A stretch of DNA of 64,000 bases from Planctomycetota bacterium (GCA_015075515.1 JABTUE010000002.1:434001-498000), one strand, 5' to 3'. Counted from the stretch's first letter, positions 26,036 through 35,212 are shown. The notes: a model not told the origin generated them from the sequence alone. A program made the numbers and translations.

Positions 26036-27435
26036 CCGAGCCACGATTTGAGTTCCGCCAAACGTTCCAGCACTCGCGCCCGTGCCGTGCCTGCGTACAC
26101 CTGCTTGCGTTCAACCAGTGCTTCCAGGCTGAGTTCCTTCAACAGTTCAGGCTTTAAACGCTTGTCGACGGCGGCCAGGTCTTTAGCCGTGAGGTCGGCA
26201 AAGCGCATGCCTTTCTGTTCGACGTACTTGACCAGGCGGCCGGTGATGTCGTGGCCGTCGCGGAAAGGCACGCCTTGCAGCACAAGCCAGTCGGCAACGT
26301 TCATGGCCTCCATGTAGCCGGCGCCACTGTCGAGATGCGCCTGGATGCGCTCGCGGTTGACCTTGAAGTTTTCCTTGCTGAACACCAGCGCCATCACGCG
26401 CAGGCAGGCCAGCGTCTGGTCCGTGGCATCAAACACCGCTTCCTTGTCCTCCTGCAGGTCGCGGTTGTAGGTCATCGGCAGGCCTTTGAGCAGCGTGAAC
26501 AGGGACATCAGATGGCCGACGACCCGCCCGGTCTTGCCGCGAACAAGCTCGCAGGCATCCGGGTTGCGCTTTTGCGGCATGATGCTGGAGCCCGTGGTGA
26601 CGGCGTCACCCAGCGTGATGAACCCAAACTCGGCCGTGGACCACAGGATCAGGTCTTCGGCGATGCGCGACAGATGGGACATGCACCTGGCGCAGGCGTA
26701 GACAAGATCAAGGGCAAAGTCCCGGTCTCCCACGGCACGCAGGCTGTTGTGAATTACTTTGCGCTGCCTGAGGCCCCTGTCGGTGGCCGCGGCAATGGCA
26801 CCCGCCAGTTCGTGCTGGTCAACGCCAAAGCTGTTGCCGGTGCAGGCGCCGGCGCCAAGCGGCGAATCCAGCATCGTCAACAGCCGCTGGAAATCCACAA
26901 AGCCGGCATCGTCCGCCATCCAGCCCGCGTAGGCCGCAAGCTGATGCGAAAGGCGCACAGGCTGCGCGCGCTGAAGGTGCGTGTACGCCGGGATAATCAC
27001 GTCCATGTGCTCGTGCGCGCGCTCCACAATGACGCGCCCGAGCGCCTGCGCGGCTTTCACAAGTTCCGTGGCGCGACGCCAGCACCACATGCGAAGGTCG
27101 GTGGCCACCTGGTCGTTGCGCGAGCGGCCGGTGTGGAGTTTCTTGCCCGCGTCGCCGATAAGCTGGGTCAGCCGCGACTCGATGTTCATGTGGACGTCTT
27201 CGAGTTCGACCTTCCACTGGAACTTGCCGGCCTCGATTTCTTCGGTGATCTGCCTGAAGCCCTTCTTGATGTCCGCCAGTTCCTTTTTGGTCAGGATGCC
27301 GATGCGCTGCAACTCAGCCGCGTAGGCCAGCGAGCCCTGGATGTCCTCGCGCCACAGCCGCTGGTCAAACGACACCGACTGGCTGAACTCCTGCATCAGC
27401 TTGTCGGGTTTGCCGCTGAATCTGCCTTGCCACAT
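26023..27435 (-). CDS. argH: argininosuccinate lyase
   Basis: 470 residues. Opens with LWQGRFSGKPDKLMQEFSQSVSFDQRL; holds HTGRSRNDQVATDLRMW, TAHLQRAQP-type THLQRAQPVRLSHQL with the catalytic His, and the fumarase-superfamily signature GSSIMPQKRNPD with the mobile Ser loop. It releases arginine and fumarate. Its last few residues (ESR) are encoded by repeat DNA that continues past the stop, so the C-terminus may have been reshaped by that repeat. Confidence 0.95.
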   Translation of the reverse strand: MWQGRFSGKPDKLMQEFSQSVSFDQRLWREDIQGSLAYAAELQRIGILTKKELADIKKGFRQITEEIEAGKFQWKVELEDVHMNIESRLTQLIGDAGKKLHTGRSRNDQVATDLRMWCWRRATELVKAAQALGRVIVERAHEHMDVIIPAYTHLQRAQPVRLSHQLAAYAGWMADDAGFVDFQRLLTMLDSPLGAGACTGNSFGVDQHELAGAIAAATDRGLRQRKVIHNSLRAVGDRDFALDLVYACARCMSHLSRIAEDLILWSTAEFGFITLGDAVTTGSSIMPQKRNPDACELVRGKTGRVVGHLMSLFTLLKGLPMTYNRDLQEDKEAVFDATDQTLACLRVMALVFSKENFKVNRERIQAHLDSGAGYMEAMNVADWLVLQGVPFRDGHDITGRLVKYVEQKGMRFADLTAKDLAAVDKRLKPELLKELSLEALVERKQVYAGTARARVLERLAELKSWLGESR

Positions 27436-27451
27436 GGTCGCCCTTCGTCGA

Positions 27452-27526
27452 ACTACTTTTGTCCACAGATGAATGCGGATAAAGCCAACTGCTGAGATTA
27501 ATGTTTGTCTGTGTTCCTCCGTGGAC
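27452..27526. repeat. degenerate inverted repeat island between argE-like gene and argH
   Basis: The gap holds TTTGTCCACAGATGAATGCG with GATAAAG, and facing it GTTTGTCTGTGTTCCTCCG with GTGGAC. Read inwards, both arms follow a loose 7-base rhythm (CACAGAT, GAATGCG, GATAAAG; CACGGAG, GAACACA, GACAAAC). AT-richer than its surroundings. Confidence 0.45.
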
Positions 27527-27534
27527 CAACGCCG

Positions 27535-28608
27535 TCAGCCTGCCAGGAAGAGTTCCGCCGTCTTGCGGTAGATTTCGTAGCCCCGGGCCAGTTCCTTTTC
27601 TTCCAGGTACTCGTTGGCCGCGTGGCTCAGTTCCGGCTTGCCGGGGCCTATAATCAGCCCCTGGGCCTTGTCGTTCCACCAGGCGTCGCTTACGCCGCCA
27701 AAGGCCTGGGTCTTGTCCGTCTGGCCGGCCTTGCAGGCGCATTGCACCAGCGGGTCGCTGGCGCTTCGTATCCATACGCCGAAGCGGGCCTTTTCTTTCT
27801 CGACACAGGTGTGCTCGCTGATCGCTGCCTTGACGCGCCGGATGGTTTCAGCGTTGTCAAGCTGTGGGATTGTGCGCCCGTCAATCACCCACTTCACTTC
27901 GCTGGGCACAACGTTGCGGGCCACGCCGCCGTTGATCATGGTGACGGCCAGCGTGGTGCGGCCCAGCAGGTCGTCGCGCTCGGTGAAACCCTCGTACAGT
28001 TCTTCGACCCTGAGAATGTCGCGCGCGGCCAGATAAATGGCGTTCACGCCCTGCCACGGTCTTGCGGCGTGGGCGCTTTTGCCGGTGGTCTTCATGTCGA
28101 GCTTGAACATGCCGCGTTCCGCCACGCACACGTTGCAATCCGTGGGCTCACCGGTGATGCAGGCCTCGAACTCGGGTATCTCGTCGCGGAAGATCTCAAA
28201 GCCTTCGCCCTGCACTTCTTCGTCGCAGGTGGGCGCGAACATCAGGGTGCATTGAGATTCGTCGAACTTCGCGTCCAGCAGCGCGTGGAACATACCGATC
28301 AGACAGCCGCCGGCATCGCTGCTGCCAAGACCATACACCCGGCCGTTTTCGCGCGCGCCGTCCCAGGGTTCGCGCGTGTAGCCTTTGTTGGGCGGCACGG
28401 TATCGGTGTGCGTGTTCAGCAGCAGGCGGCGTTTGCCCGTGCCGCGCCAGGCCAGCAGGTTGCGGCCGGACTGTTTGAACGCCATACCGTGGCGCAAAAA
28501 CTGCGCCTTGAACCATTCCACGACCTGGTGTTCGGTGCCGCTGACGCGCTTGATACGCGTGATCTGGGCAAGCTCGTCGGCAAGCTGGGATGTGGTTGTC
28601 GTGCTCAA
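27535..28608 (-). CDS. argE: M20-family metallopeptidase, probably acetylornithine deacetylase
   Basis: 357 residues from a TTG start (28608) preceded by GAGGA at good spacing; longer frames have no start signal. Two-zinc ligands: LLLNTHTDTVPP, GLGSSDAGG, CDEEVQGEG (catalytic Glu and ligand), TGEPTD and the C-terminal His in ELSHAANEY. The dimerisation lid contains GKSAHAARPWQGVNAI. Position upstream of argH-argG favours ArgE, which makes ornithine; DapE or LysK activity cannot be excluded. Confidence 0.75.
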   Translation of the reverse strand: MSTTTTSQLADELAQITRIKRVSGTEHQVVEWFKAQFLRHGMAFKQSGRNLLAWRGTGKRRLLLNTHTDTVPPNKGYTREPWDGARENGRVYGLGSSDAGGCLIGMFHALLDAKFDESQCTLMFAPTCDEEVQGEGFEIFRDEIPEFEACITGEPTDCNVCVAERGMFKLDMKTTGKSAHAARPWQGVNAIYLAARDILRVEELYEGFTERDDLLGRTTLAVTMINGGVARNVVPSEVKWVIDGRTIPQLDNAETIRRVKAAISEHTCVEKEKARFGVWIRSASDPLVQCACKAGQTDKTQAFGGVSDAWWNDKAQGLIIGPGKPELSHAANEYLEEKELARGYEIYRKTAELFLAG

Positions 28609-28622
28609 GCCTGTCCTCAATT

Positions 28623-28649
28623 GCAAAACGACGCTTGTCGAAGCGTCGT
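28623..28649 (-). terminator. Rho-independent terminator of the feo operon
   Basis: On the minus strand: ACGACGCTT (28649-28641), loop CGAC, AAGCGTCGT (28636-28628), running into TTTTGCAA. Perfect 9-bp stem, about 190 nt after the last feo gene. The rest of 28650-28841 shows no further gene. Confidence 0.8.
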
Positions 28650-28841
28650 CTGGATTACGGGAAGCACACCTTCCCGCACGCCGGCGCAGTGGAGACCCTT
28701 TCGGGGCTCGCTCGGCCCTTGACACGTTCAGGCCGCGCGGCACTTCCCAGACTTGTCCGCGTCAGCATCAACGCGTCGCGCATAGAAATAACGCATTGCG
28801 CGGCGCGCGCAATAGCGCAGTTGAAAAATTCTTTGTGAAGG

Positions 28842-28988
28842 TCAGCTTCCGGCCGCGGTCGGGCCGGGCTTGCAGGAACCACAACCGCCGCAACCGGCGC
28901 CTCTGGCCACACGCAGCGTGGCAAACACGCGCCAGCCCACAAAGGCCAGGGCGATTCCGACGGCAACCATGACGACTGCCAGTTCCAT
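28842..28988 (-). CDS. FeoB-associated Cys-rich membrane protein
   Basis: 48 residues from ATG 28988: one membrane helix (LAVVMVAVGIALAFVGWRVF) and a tail GAGCGGCGSCKPG with three cysteines. This small protein type is regularly encoded after feoB and is thought to assist iron passage or FeoB assembly. It begins 8 nt after the feoB stop. Confidence 0.85.
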   Translation of the reverse strand: MELAVVMVAVGIALAFVGWRVFATLRVARGAGCGGCGSCKPGPTAAGS

Positions 28989-28996
28989 GCGTACTC

Positions 28997-31477
28997 CTAC
29001 CCGCCCAGCGCGTGTGCCACCTGGTATGTCATCAGCGCGCCAAGATACGCCAGCGTTGTCATATAGAAGAAACTGGCCGCCGGCCACTTCCATGAATTGG
29101 TTTCGCGCCGCATCACCGCCAGCGTAGCCGCGCACTGGCAGCACAGTGCAAAGAACACCATCACGCTCAGCCCCGTGGCCAGCGTGAACAGCGGGCTGCC
29201 GTCACGGTCGCGGGCGTTGCGGAGGGCGCCGCGCAGGCCTTCGTCCTGTTCGTCCACGTCGCCAAGGCTGAAAATCGTGCCCAGCGTGCCCACAATCACC
29301 TCGCGCGCCGGAAAGCTGGCAATCGCCGCCATGCCGATGCGCCAGTCCCACCCCAGCGGTCGAACCGCGGGCTCAATCACATGCCCGGCGCGTCCAAGCC
29401 AACTGTTTTCGGCATGGGCCGCAGCCTCGTCGTTGTCAATCGCGGCCAGGCCTTCCTCAAGTTCCTGTTCGGCCGCCAGCATCTGCATGGCCGGAGACAG
29501 GGCACCACGATGGCGCCGGCGCAGTTCCAGCAGCGATGATTCATAGGCTGCGCGGCCGGCCCGTTGCGCCTCGGCCAGAGCCGTCTCATCGTGGCCGAAT
29601 TCGGTTTCGTCGCGGTCGCGGGCGGCCTTGTCGGTGGCTTCCAGTTCGCGCATATCCGCCAGCGCCGCGGCCACGGCCGGGTCGGCTTCAAGTTCCGGGC
29701 CGGTCATGCCCTGGCGCCAGGCTTCGGCGGCGGCGGCAAGTGTCGCGGCGTGGCCGGCGCGGGCGGCTTCGCGGCGCTGTTCGTGGGCCCGGGTGATGTC
29801 GTCGCTGCGCGGGAACCACAGCGCCGCCCAGACGATGATTGAAACCGCCAGAATGATCGTGCCGGCGCGTTTGACGAAACTGCCGCCGCGTTCATACAGC
29901 ACGCGCGCGATGTTGCGCGGGCGGGGCAGCTTGTAGCTGGGCATTTCCATCAGAAACGGCGTGACCCGCGAGCGCAGAATGCCCTTTTTCAGCACCAGCG
30001 CAGTCGGAATCGCCGCCAGCACACCCACCCAGTACATGGCAAACAGAACCAGTCCCTGCAGACCCAGAAAACCCAGCACGGTCTGTTTGGGTACAAACGC
30101 GCCGATCATGAGCGTGTACACAGGCAGGCGCGCGCTGCAGGACATGAACGGCGCCAGAAACACGGTGGTCAGGCGCGTGTTGCGGTCTTCAATCACGCGC
30201 GTGCCCATCACGCCCGGAATCGCGCAGGCAAAGCTGCTCAACAGTGGAATGAAGCTGCGGCCCGAAAGCCCAAACCGCGCCATGATGCGGTCCATCAGAA
30301 ACGCCGCACGGCTCATGTAGCCCAGGTCTTCCAGAATCGCGATGAACAGAAACAGAAACAGAATCTGGGGCAGGAACACCAGCACGCCGCCCACTCCGCC
30401 AATCACGCCGTCTTCGACCAGACTGCGCAGCATGGCCGCGTCTTCGGGAAGCCAGCCGGCCACGGTGCCGCCCAGCCAGCCGAACGCGCCTTCGATGGCG
30501 TTCATCAGCGGTTCAGCCCAGGCGTAGATACTCTGGAACACCAGACCCATCACGACCACAAACACCAGCGAGCCCCAGACCTTGTGGGTCAGCACGGCGT
30601 CCACGCGGTCGGTCAGGGTGCGCCCCTCGGGGGCGCTGACCTGGCGGGCCTCGCGCATCCAGGCCGCGATCTGGCCGTAGCGCGCGTTGGCCTCGACCAG
30701 CGCCAGCCCGCGGCCGTCGGCGGCGCGGGCACGGAACTCGGCCAGTTTCGTGTCAAAAGCCTGACCACCCGCCTGGCGCACTTCGTCGTGCAGCGGCCCG
30801 CCCAGATCCACCAGCAGGCGCATGGCCTCGGGACGGGTGGGCTTGAAGCCCAAGTCCACGGACAGGTCGCACAGCACGCCGTACAGACCGTCCACGGCCT
30901 GGCGGAACTCGGCGGGAAAGGGCAGTTCCAGCGCCTTGCCGGGGTGGTGCAGCACACGGTGAATCGTGGACTTGAGTTCTTCCACGCCCCGGCCCTGGGG
31001 CACATTGACCTCGACCACCGGCACGCCCAGGGCCTGCGACAGCCGCGCCGTGTCCACACGGATGCCGCGTGAAAGCGCCACGTCCACCATGGTCAGGGCC
31101 ACCACCGCGGGCAGTCCGAACTCGAGCACCTGGGTGCCCAGGTACAGGTTGCGATCCAGACTGGAGGCATCCAGCACCAGAACCACGCCGTCGGGGGCTG
31201 GCACTTCCTCCAGGCGGCCCAGCAGCGCGTCAATCGCCACGCGTTCGTCGGGGCTGCGCGCGGCCAGGCTGTAGGTGCCCGGCAGGTCAATCACGGAAAG
31301 TTCGGTGTTTTCGAACCTGGTCGTGCCCAGCTTGGCCTCGACCGTGACGCCCGGAAAATTGGCGATCTTCTGGCGCGCGCCGGTCAGGGCCGAAAACAGG
31401 CTGGACTTGCCCACGTTGGGGTTGCCGACCAGAACGACGGCATGACGGTCGGCACGGTTGTGGCGGGCGCTGGTCAC
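28997..31477 (-). CDS. feoB: ferrous iron transporter B
   Basis: 826 residues from a GTG (31477) that overlaps the feoA stop as GTGA. N-terminal G domain: GNPNVGKSS (G1), NFPGVTVE (switch), DLPGTYSL (G3). The membrane part has two Gate repeats with conserved cysteines in LLSSFACAIPGVMGTR and VFFALCCQCAATL. Between them is an inserted, highly charged, probably coiled-coil stretch of about 120 residues (from SDDITRAHEQRREAARAG to AENSWLGRAG) not present in the E. coli protein. It imports Fe2+ across the inner membrane. Confidence 0.93.
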   Translation of the reverse strand: MTSARHNRADRHAVVLVGNPNVGKSSLFSALTGARQKIANFPGVTVEAKLGTTRFENTELSVIDLPGTYSLAARSPDERVAIDALLGRLEEVPAPDGVVLVLDASSLDRNLYLGTQVLEFGLPAVVALTMVDVALSRGIRVDTARLSQALGVPVVEVNVPQGRGVEELKSTIHRVLHHPGKALELPFPAEFRQAVDGLYGVLCDLSVDLGFKPTRPEAMRLLVDLGGPLHDEVRQAGGQAFDTKLAEFRARAADGRGLALVEANARYGQIAAWMREARQVSAPEGRTLTDRVDAVLTHKVWGSLVFVVVMGLVFQSIYAWAEPLMNAIEGAFGWLGGTVAGWLPEDAAMLRSLVEDGVIGGVGGVLVFLPQILFLFLFIAILEDLGYMSRAAFLMDRIMARFGLSGRSFIPLLSSFACAIPGVMGTRVIEDRNTRLTTVFLAPFMSCSARLPVYTLMIGAFVPKQTVLGFLGLQGLVLFAMYWVGVLAAIPTALVLKKGILRSRVTPFLMEMPSYKLPRPRNIARVLYERGGSFVKRAGTIILAVSIIVWAALWFPRSDDITRAHEQRREAARAGHAATLAAAAEAWRQGMTGPELEADPAVAAALADMRELEATDKAARDRDETEFGHDETALAEAQRAGRAAYESSLLELRRRHRGALSPAMQMLAAEQELEEGLAAIDNDEAAAHAENSWLGRAGHVIEPAVRPLGWDWRIGMAAIASFPAREVIVGTLGTIFSLGDVDEQDEGLRGALRNARDRDGSPLFTLATGLSVMVFFALCCQCAATLAVMRRETNSWKWPAASFFYMTTLAYLGALMTYQVAHALGG

Positions 31478-31704
31478 GCGGTCTCCACGCAGACGCACTC
31501 GGCCTCGGACTTGCGCAGGCTGATGTTGTACCCCAGCACGGCAAACTCCATCGGGTCGCCCAGCGGCGCCACACGCACCAGCCGGATGTCGGTGCCGGGC
31601 AGAATGCCCATCTCAAGGATGCGCTGCTGCAGCACCGGATCGCCGCGCACATCAGTTACGCGCGCGCTCTGGCCGGGTTTTAATTGGGCAAGGGTAGCGG
31701 CCAT
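31474..31704 (-). CDS. feoA: FeoA-domain protein (second of two)
   Basis: 76 residues of SH3-like fold: LKPGQSARVTDV, QQRILEMGILPGTDIRLVRVAPLGDPMEFAVLGYNISLRKSEAE in pieces typical of FeoA. Start 31704 begins at MAATLAQLKPG. Overlaps feoB by 4 bp, so FeoA and FeoB are made in step. Probable cytoplasmic regulator of the FeoB G domain. Confidence 0.9.
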   Translation of the reverse strand: MAATLAQLKPGQSARVTDVRGDPVLQQRILEMGILPGTDIRLVRVAPLGDPMEFAVLGYNISLRKSEAECVCVETA

Positions 31705-31709
31705 GACGT

Positions 31710-31958
31710 TCAGGCCACGGGCCTGACAAACACGCGCGAGGTCAGGTCTCGCGCCAGGGCAAAGCGTGACCCGGCCACGGCCAGCAGCGCCGGGTCGCCG
31801 GAACGGACGACGCGCAGGCGCTTGCCAGGACAGATGCCGAGTTCGCACATGCGGCGGCTGCTGCCGTCCTGGCCCTGGATCTCAACGACTTCGAGCTCGC
31901 CGTCGGCGGGCGAAAACAGCGAAAGCGGTGCGGCGGGCTGGGTCAGTGTGTCGGTCAT
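31710..31958 (-). CDS. FeoA-domain protein (first of two)
   Basis: 82 residues from ATG 31958; FeoA features are GSSRRMCELGICPGKRLRVVRSGDPALLAVAGSRFALAR in pieces. First gene of the four-gene feo operon and 5 nt before the next feoA. Two stand-alone FeoA proteins before FeoB occur in several phyla, where the pair may form a hetero-complex. Confidence 0.85.
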   Translation of the reverse strand: MTDTLTQPAAPLSLFSPADGELEVVEIQGQDGSSRRMCELGICPGKRLRVVRSGDPALLAVAGSRFALARDLTSRVFVRPVA

Positions 31959-32022
31959 CTGTGCACCAGAACGCGGCACCCCCGTGCCGCCCTTCCACGG
32001 TCAAACCGGACCGTGTTTATCC

Positions 32023-32037
32023 TGAAACTCATTCTCA
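32023..32037. promoter_or_regulatory. Fur-type box between feo and znu operons
   Basis: TGAAACTCATTCTCA fits the Fur 7-1-7 consensus TGATAATNATTATCA at 11 of 14 positions. It lies in the 183-bp gap between the divergent feoA (start 31958, minus) and znuA (start 32142, plus) genes and could control both. Zur or another Fur-family protein could read it instead. Confidence 0.55.
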
Positions 32038-32141
32038 GTATACCCGGGCTGGCCGCAGGCACAAGCGCGCGGCCCGGGACGAATCTCACGGGCAAGTTGC
32101 AAGCCGCTTGCAGGATTGCGTCGCGCCGGTATCGTTTCCGC

Positions 32142-33095
32142 ATGAGCAAATCGCTTGCAATAACACCCCTGCCCGGTATCGCGCTCGCTGGAGTGCTGTT
32201 TCTGGCATTGGCCGCCTGCGGCGGGGGCACCCGGACACTGGAGCCCGGCCAGAAGCTGAAAATCATGGCTGCCAACCCGGCTCTGGCCAGTCTGGCGATG
32301 GCTATTGCGGGCGACAGTGCCGACGTGGAAATGCTGCCACCGGCCGACAAAACCACCCACGATTACTCCCCCACCGTGGATGACCGGCGGCGGCTGGAGT
32401 CGGCCCATCTGTTTCTGGTCAACGGGCTGGGGCTGGAAAGCTACGACGCCGTTGCCGTGGCCCGCGCCGCGCGCGTAACACTGGTGGACTGCAGCCGGGG
32501 GCTGGCCGAACCTTTTCTGATCCGGGCCGAAGCCGAAGAACCCGGCAAACCGCACGATCATGGTCACGGCCACAGTCACGGTGCGCACAACCCCCACCTG
32601 TGGCTGTGCACCGAAGGCGCGATTGCCCTGGCCCGCGCGATTGAGGCCGCATTTGCCGCCACTGACAAGGCCAACGCCGCAAGCTACCGCGCGCGGCTGG
32701 GAGAACTGGAAACACGCCTGCTGGCGTTGCGCGACAGGTACAAACCGCGGATTGAGGCCCTGGCCCGGCGCGAGTTTGTCAGCAACCACGACGCGTTTCC
32801 GTACTTCGCGCGCGAGTTCGGGCTGAGGCAGGTGGGCGTAATCCAGCGCACGCCCGGAACCAACCCCACACTGGCCGAACGCCGCGCGCTGGAAGACAAG
32901 CTGCGCAAGGGCGGAGCGGCGGCGATTTTTCTTGAGCCCGGCTACGACGACGCGGCCAGCAAGGCGATTGCCGAAGCCAGCGGCCTGAAGCTGGCGGTGC
33001 TGGACCCGTTTGATTCCGGCAAACCCGGCCCCCGGGCGCTTGAAGAAGTTCTGGAACGCAATCTGCAGACCGTGCTGGCGACACTTGGTGAGTGA
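32142..33095 (+). CDS. znuA: zinc/manganese ABC transporter substrate-binding lipoprotein
   Basis: 317 residues. Lipobox LAAC (Cys about 25) after the signal peptide. Cluster A-1 metal-binding features: His in KTTHDYSPT, a His-rich loop GKPHDHGHGHSHGAHNPH, His in FVSNHDAFPYFAREFG and an acidic ligand in FLEPGYDDAAS. The His-rich loop points to zinc. Start 32142 places the signal peptide at the N-terminus. First gene of a znuACB operon opposite the feo operon. Confidence 0.9.
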   Translation: MSKSLAITPLPGIALAGVLFLALAACGGGTRTLEPGQKLKIMAANPALASLAMAIAGDSADVEMLPPADKTTHDYSPTVDDRRRLESAHLFLVNGLGLESYDAVAVARAARVTLVDCSRGLAEPFLIRAEAEEPGKPHDHGHGHSHGAHNPHLWLCTEGAIALARAIEAAFAATDKANAASYRARLGELETRLLALRDRYKPRIEALARREFVSNHDAFPYFAREFGLRQVGVIQRTPGTNPTLAERRALEDKLRKGGAAAIFLEPGYDDAASKAIAEASGLKLAVLDPFDSGKPGPRALEEVLERNLQTVLATLGE

Positions 33096-33846
33096 CCCGC
33101 TGCTTGTGCTTGATCACGTGACCGTGCGCGCCGGCGGGCGCGCGCTGGTGGAGGACGTTTCGCTGTCGCTGCCGCGCGGGCAACTGGTGGCGCTGATCGG
33201 CCCCAACGGCGCGGGCAAGACCACGCTGATCCGCGCGATTCTGGGGCTGATCCGCCACGAGGGCCGTATCGAGGTGCGCGGCCGCGTGGGTTACGTGCCC
33301 CAGCATCTGCAATACGACCGCGGCCTGCCGATGACCGTGCTGGAGTTCATGGCGTTGAGCCTGCAGCGCCTGCCGGTGGCACTGGGCGTGACACGCGCCG
33401 CCACAAAGCGCGTGCTGGAACTGCTGGAACTGGTGGGCGCGCAGAAGCTGGCGCGCGCGCGCCTGGGCGGGCTAAGCGGCGGCGAACTGCAGCGCGTGAT
33501 GCTGGCCGGCGCGATGCAGAACCGGCCTGAGCTGCTGCTGCTGGACGAGCCCGCCGCCGGCGTGGACATTGAAGGCGAAGCCACGTTCCATGACCTGATC
33601 GCGCGCCAGGTGCGCGATCTGGGGGTTACGGTCGTTCTGGTCAGCCACGACCTGAGCGTGGTCAGCGAGATCACCGACCACGTGATCTGCCTCAATCGCA
33701 GACTCATGTGCGAAGGCAACGCCCGTGACCTTTTGACCGCCGAAACCATCGCCCGCGTGTTCGGCGGCCACAAGGCCGTTTACGGCCACGCGCACGGACA
33801 CGACCACACGCACCACCACAACCACGGCAACCACCGGCATGACTGA
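33088..33846 (+). CDS. znuC: zinc/manganese ABC transporter ATP-binding protein
   Basis: 252 residues from a GTG (33088) that overlaps the znuA stop by 8 bp. Walker A GPNGAGKTT, Q-loop VGYVPQHLQ, signature LSGGELQRVMLA, Walker B LLLLDEPAAGVD and switch His in VLVSHDLSVV. The C-terminus carries a striking His-rich tail (GHAHGHDHTHHHNHGNHRHD), which probably binds zinc and could sense or hold it at the membrane. Confidence 0.92.
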   Translation: MSDPLLVLDHVTVRAGGRALVEDVSLSLPRGQLVALIGPNGAGKTTLIRAILGLIRHEGRIEVRGRVGYVPQHLQYDRGLPMTVLEFMALSLQRLPVALGVTRAATKRVLELLELVGAQKLARARLGGLSGGELQRVMLAGAMQNRPELLLLDEPAAGVDIEGEATFHDLIARQVRDLGVTVVLVSHDLSVVSEITDHVICLNRRLMCEGNARDLLTAETIARVFGGHKAVYGHAHGHDHTHHHNHGNHRHD

Positions 33847-34660
33847 GTTCGCGGCTTATTACCTTGGCGGTTCGGGCACGGCGGTGCTGGCCGGTGTGCT
33901 GCTGGTGTCGCTGGCCTCGGGCGTGCTGAGCCCGATCGTGGTGGCCAACCGCATGGCGTTTTTCAGCGACGCGGTGGCGCACAGTTCGCTGGCCGGGGTG
34001 GTGCTGGGGATGCTGCTGGGGCTGGGCCACCCGGTGCTGAGCATGGCGGCATTCGGCGTGATGGTGTCGCTGGTGATTGCCAGCCTGCGCCAGCGTTCGC
34101 CATTGGCGCTGGACACACTGCTGGGTGTGGCAATGGCGGGCTCGCTGGCGGTGGGTCTGGTGCTGTACCACTACGTGCGCGGGTATTCGGATCTGCACTC
34201 GTACCTGCTGGGCCAGGTCAGCCTGCTGGGCTGGGCCGACGCCGCGATTCTGGGCGCCAACGCCGCGATCGCGGTGGTGCTGGTGGCGCTGTTTGCCAAT
34301 CGCCTGACGCTGGTCGCCGTAAGCCGCAACCTGGCCCAGGCGCGCGGCGTGGCGGTGGCAAGGTACGAATACCTGCTGATTGTGATGCTGGGTCTGGTGG
34401 TCAGCCTGAGCGTGCGGGCGGTGGGCATCCTGATGGTCAACGCGCTGCTGGTGGTGCCGGCGGCCACGGCGCGGCATGTGGCGCGCAGTTTTGCCGGGCT
34501 GTTCTGGGCCAGCATCGGCGTGTCTCTGGCCGCGGGCGTAACGGGGCTGCTGGTCGGCGACGTGCTGAACCTGCCCACCGCGCCAGCAATTGTCAGCGCC
34601 GGTGTGCTGCTGTTTGCGCTGGCATGGGGGCTGGGGCGGCTGCGCGGCACCGAGGCATAG
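33839..34660 (+). CDS. znuB: zinc/manganese ABC transporter permease
   Basis: 273 residues with eight or nine membrane helices of the ABC-3 (ZnuB/MntB) family: VLAGVLLVSLASGVLSPIVVANRMAFFSDAVAHSSLAGV near the N-terminus, LDTLLGVAMAGSLAVG, and RAVGILMVNALLVVPAATAR. Overlaps znuC by 8 bp. Completes the importer. Confidence 0.92.
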   Translation: MTEFAAYYLGGSGTAVLAGVLLVSLASGVLSPIVVANRMAFFSDAVAHSSLAGVVLGMLLGLGHPVLSMAAFGVMVSLVIASLRQRSPLALDTLLGVAMAGSLAVGLVLYHYVRGYSDLHSYLLGQVSLLGWADAAILGANAAIAVVLVALFANRLTLVAVSRNLAQARGVAVARYEYLLIVMLGLVVSLSVRAVGILMVNALLVVPAATARHVARSFAGLFWASIGVSLAAGVTGLLVGDVLNLPTAPAIVSAGVLLFALAWGLGRLRGTEA

Positions 34661-34693
34661 CAACGCGGGCGGTCACCCTCGTACAATGCGGCC

Positions 34694-35185
34694 ATGGCCG
34701 AAGAAACACGCCGCGTGCCGATGTTTTTGTCCGGACCTACCACCGCCACGGCGGTGCTGCTGCCGATGCGCCTGTATGTGGGCTGGTTCTGGCTCAAGAT
34801 GGGCCTGGACAAGCTGCACGGCGGCTGGCTGTCGCCCGACAACCGCTTCATCGTGGATGAAATCAACCAGATCCAGAGCCCCAACTTTGTGGCCGACGCG
34901 TTTTTTGCCGCCGCGCGTGAAAACGTCGTGCTCAGCCAGTGGCTGGTCACAGGGATGCTGCTGCTGTTCGGCGCGCTGATGATCGTGGGCGGCGTGGCGC
35001 GCGTGGCGGGCGTGGCGATTGCCCTGATGTCACTGATCTGGTGGGCCTGTTCGGGTTACCCGTGGGCGGCATGGCCGGTGCCGATGGCGCTGATGGCGCT
35101 TACCCTGGCCGTGGCCGCGGCCGGCCGCTATCTGGGTCTGGACGCGATTCTCAAGGCCCGCATGGTCAAGGTGCCGCTGTTCTAG
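34694..35185 (+). CDS. DoxX/TQO-small-subunit-like membrane protein
   Basis: 163 residues, four predicted helices. DoxX-type features: LYVGWFWLKMGLDKLHGGWL at helix 1, VLSQWLVTGMLLLFGALMIVGGVARVAGV in the middle and WACSGYPWAAWPV before the last helix. Relatives take part in thiosulfate:quinone oxidoreduction or oxidative-stress membrane complexes; no partner is adjacent. It starts 34 nt after znuB, so read-through from znu is possible. Confidence 0.75.
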   Translation: MAEETRRVPMFLSGPTTATAVLLPMRLYVGWFWLKMGLDKLHGGWLSPDNRFIVDEINQIQSPNFVADAFFAAARENVVLSQWLVTGMLLLFGALMIVGGVARVAGVAIALMSLIWWACSGYPWAAWPVPMALMALTLAVAAAGRYLGLDAILKARMVKVPLF

Positions 35186-35212
35186 AACCGGCGCGGGCAC
35201 TACAGTGCGGCC

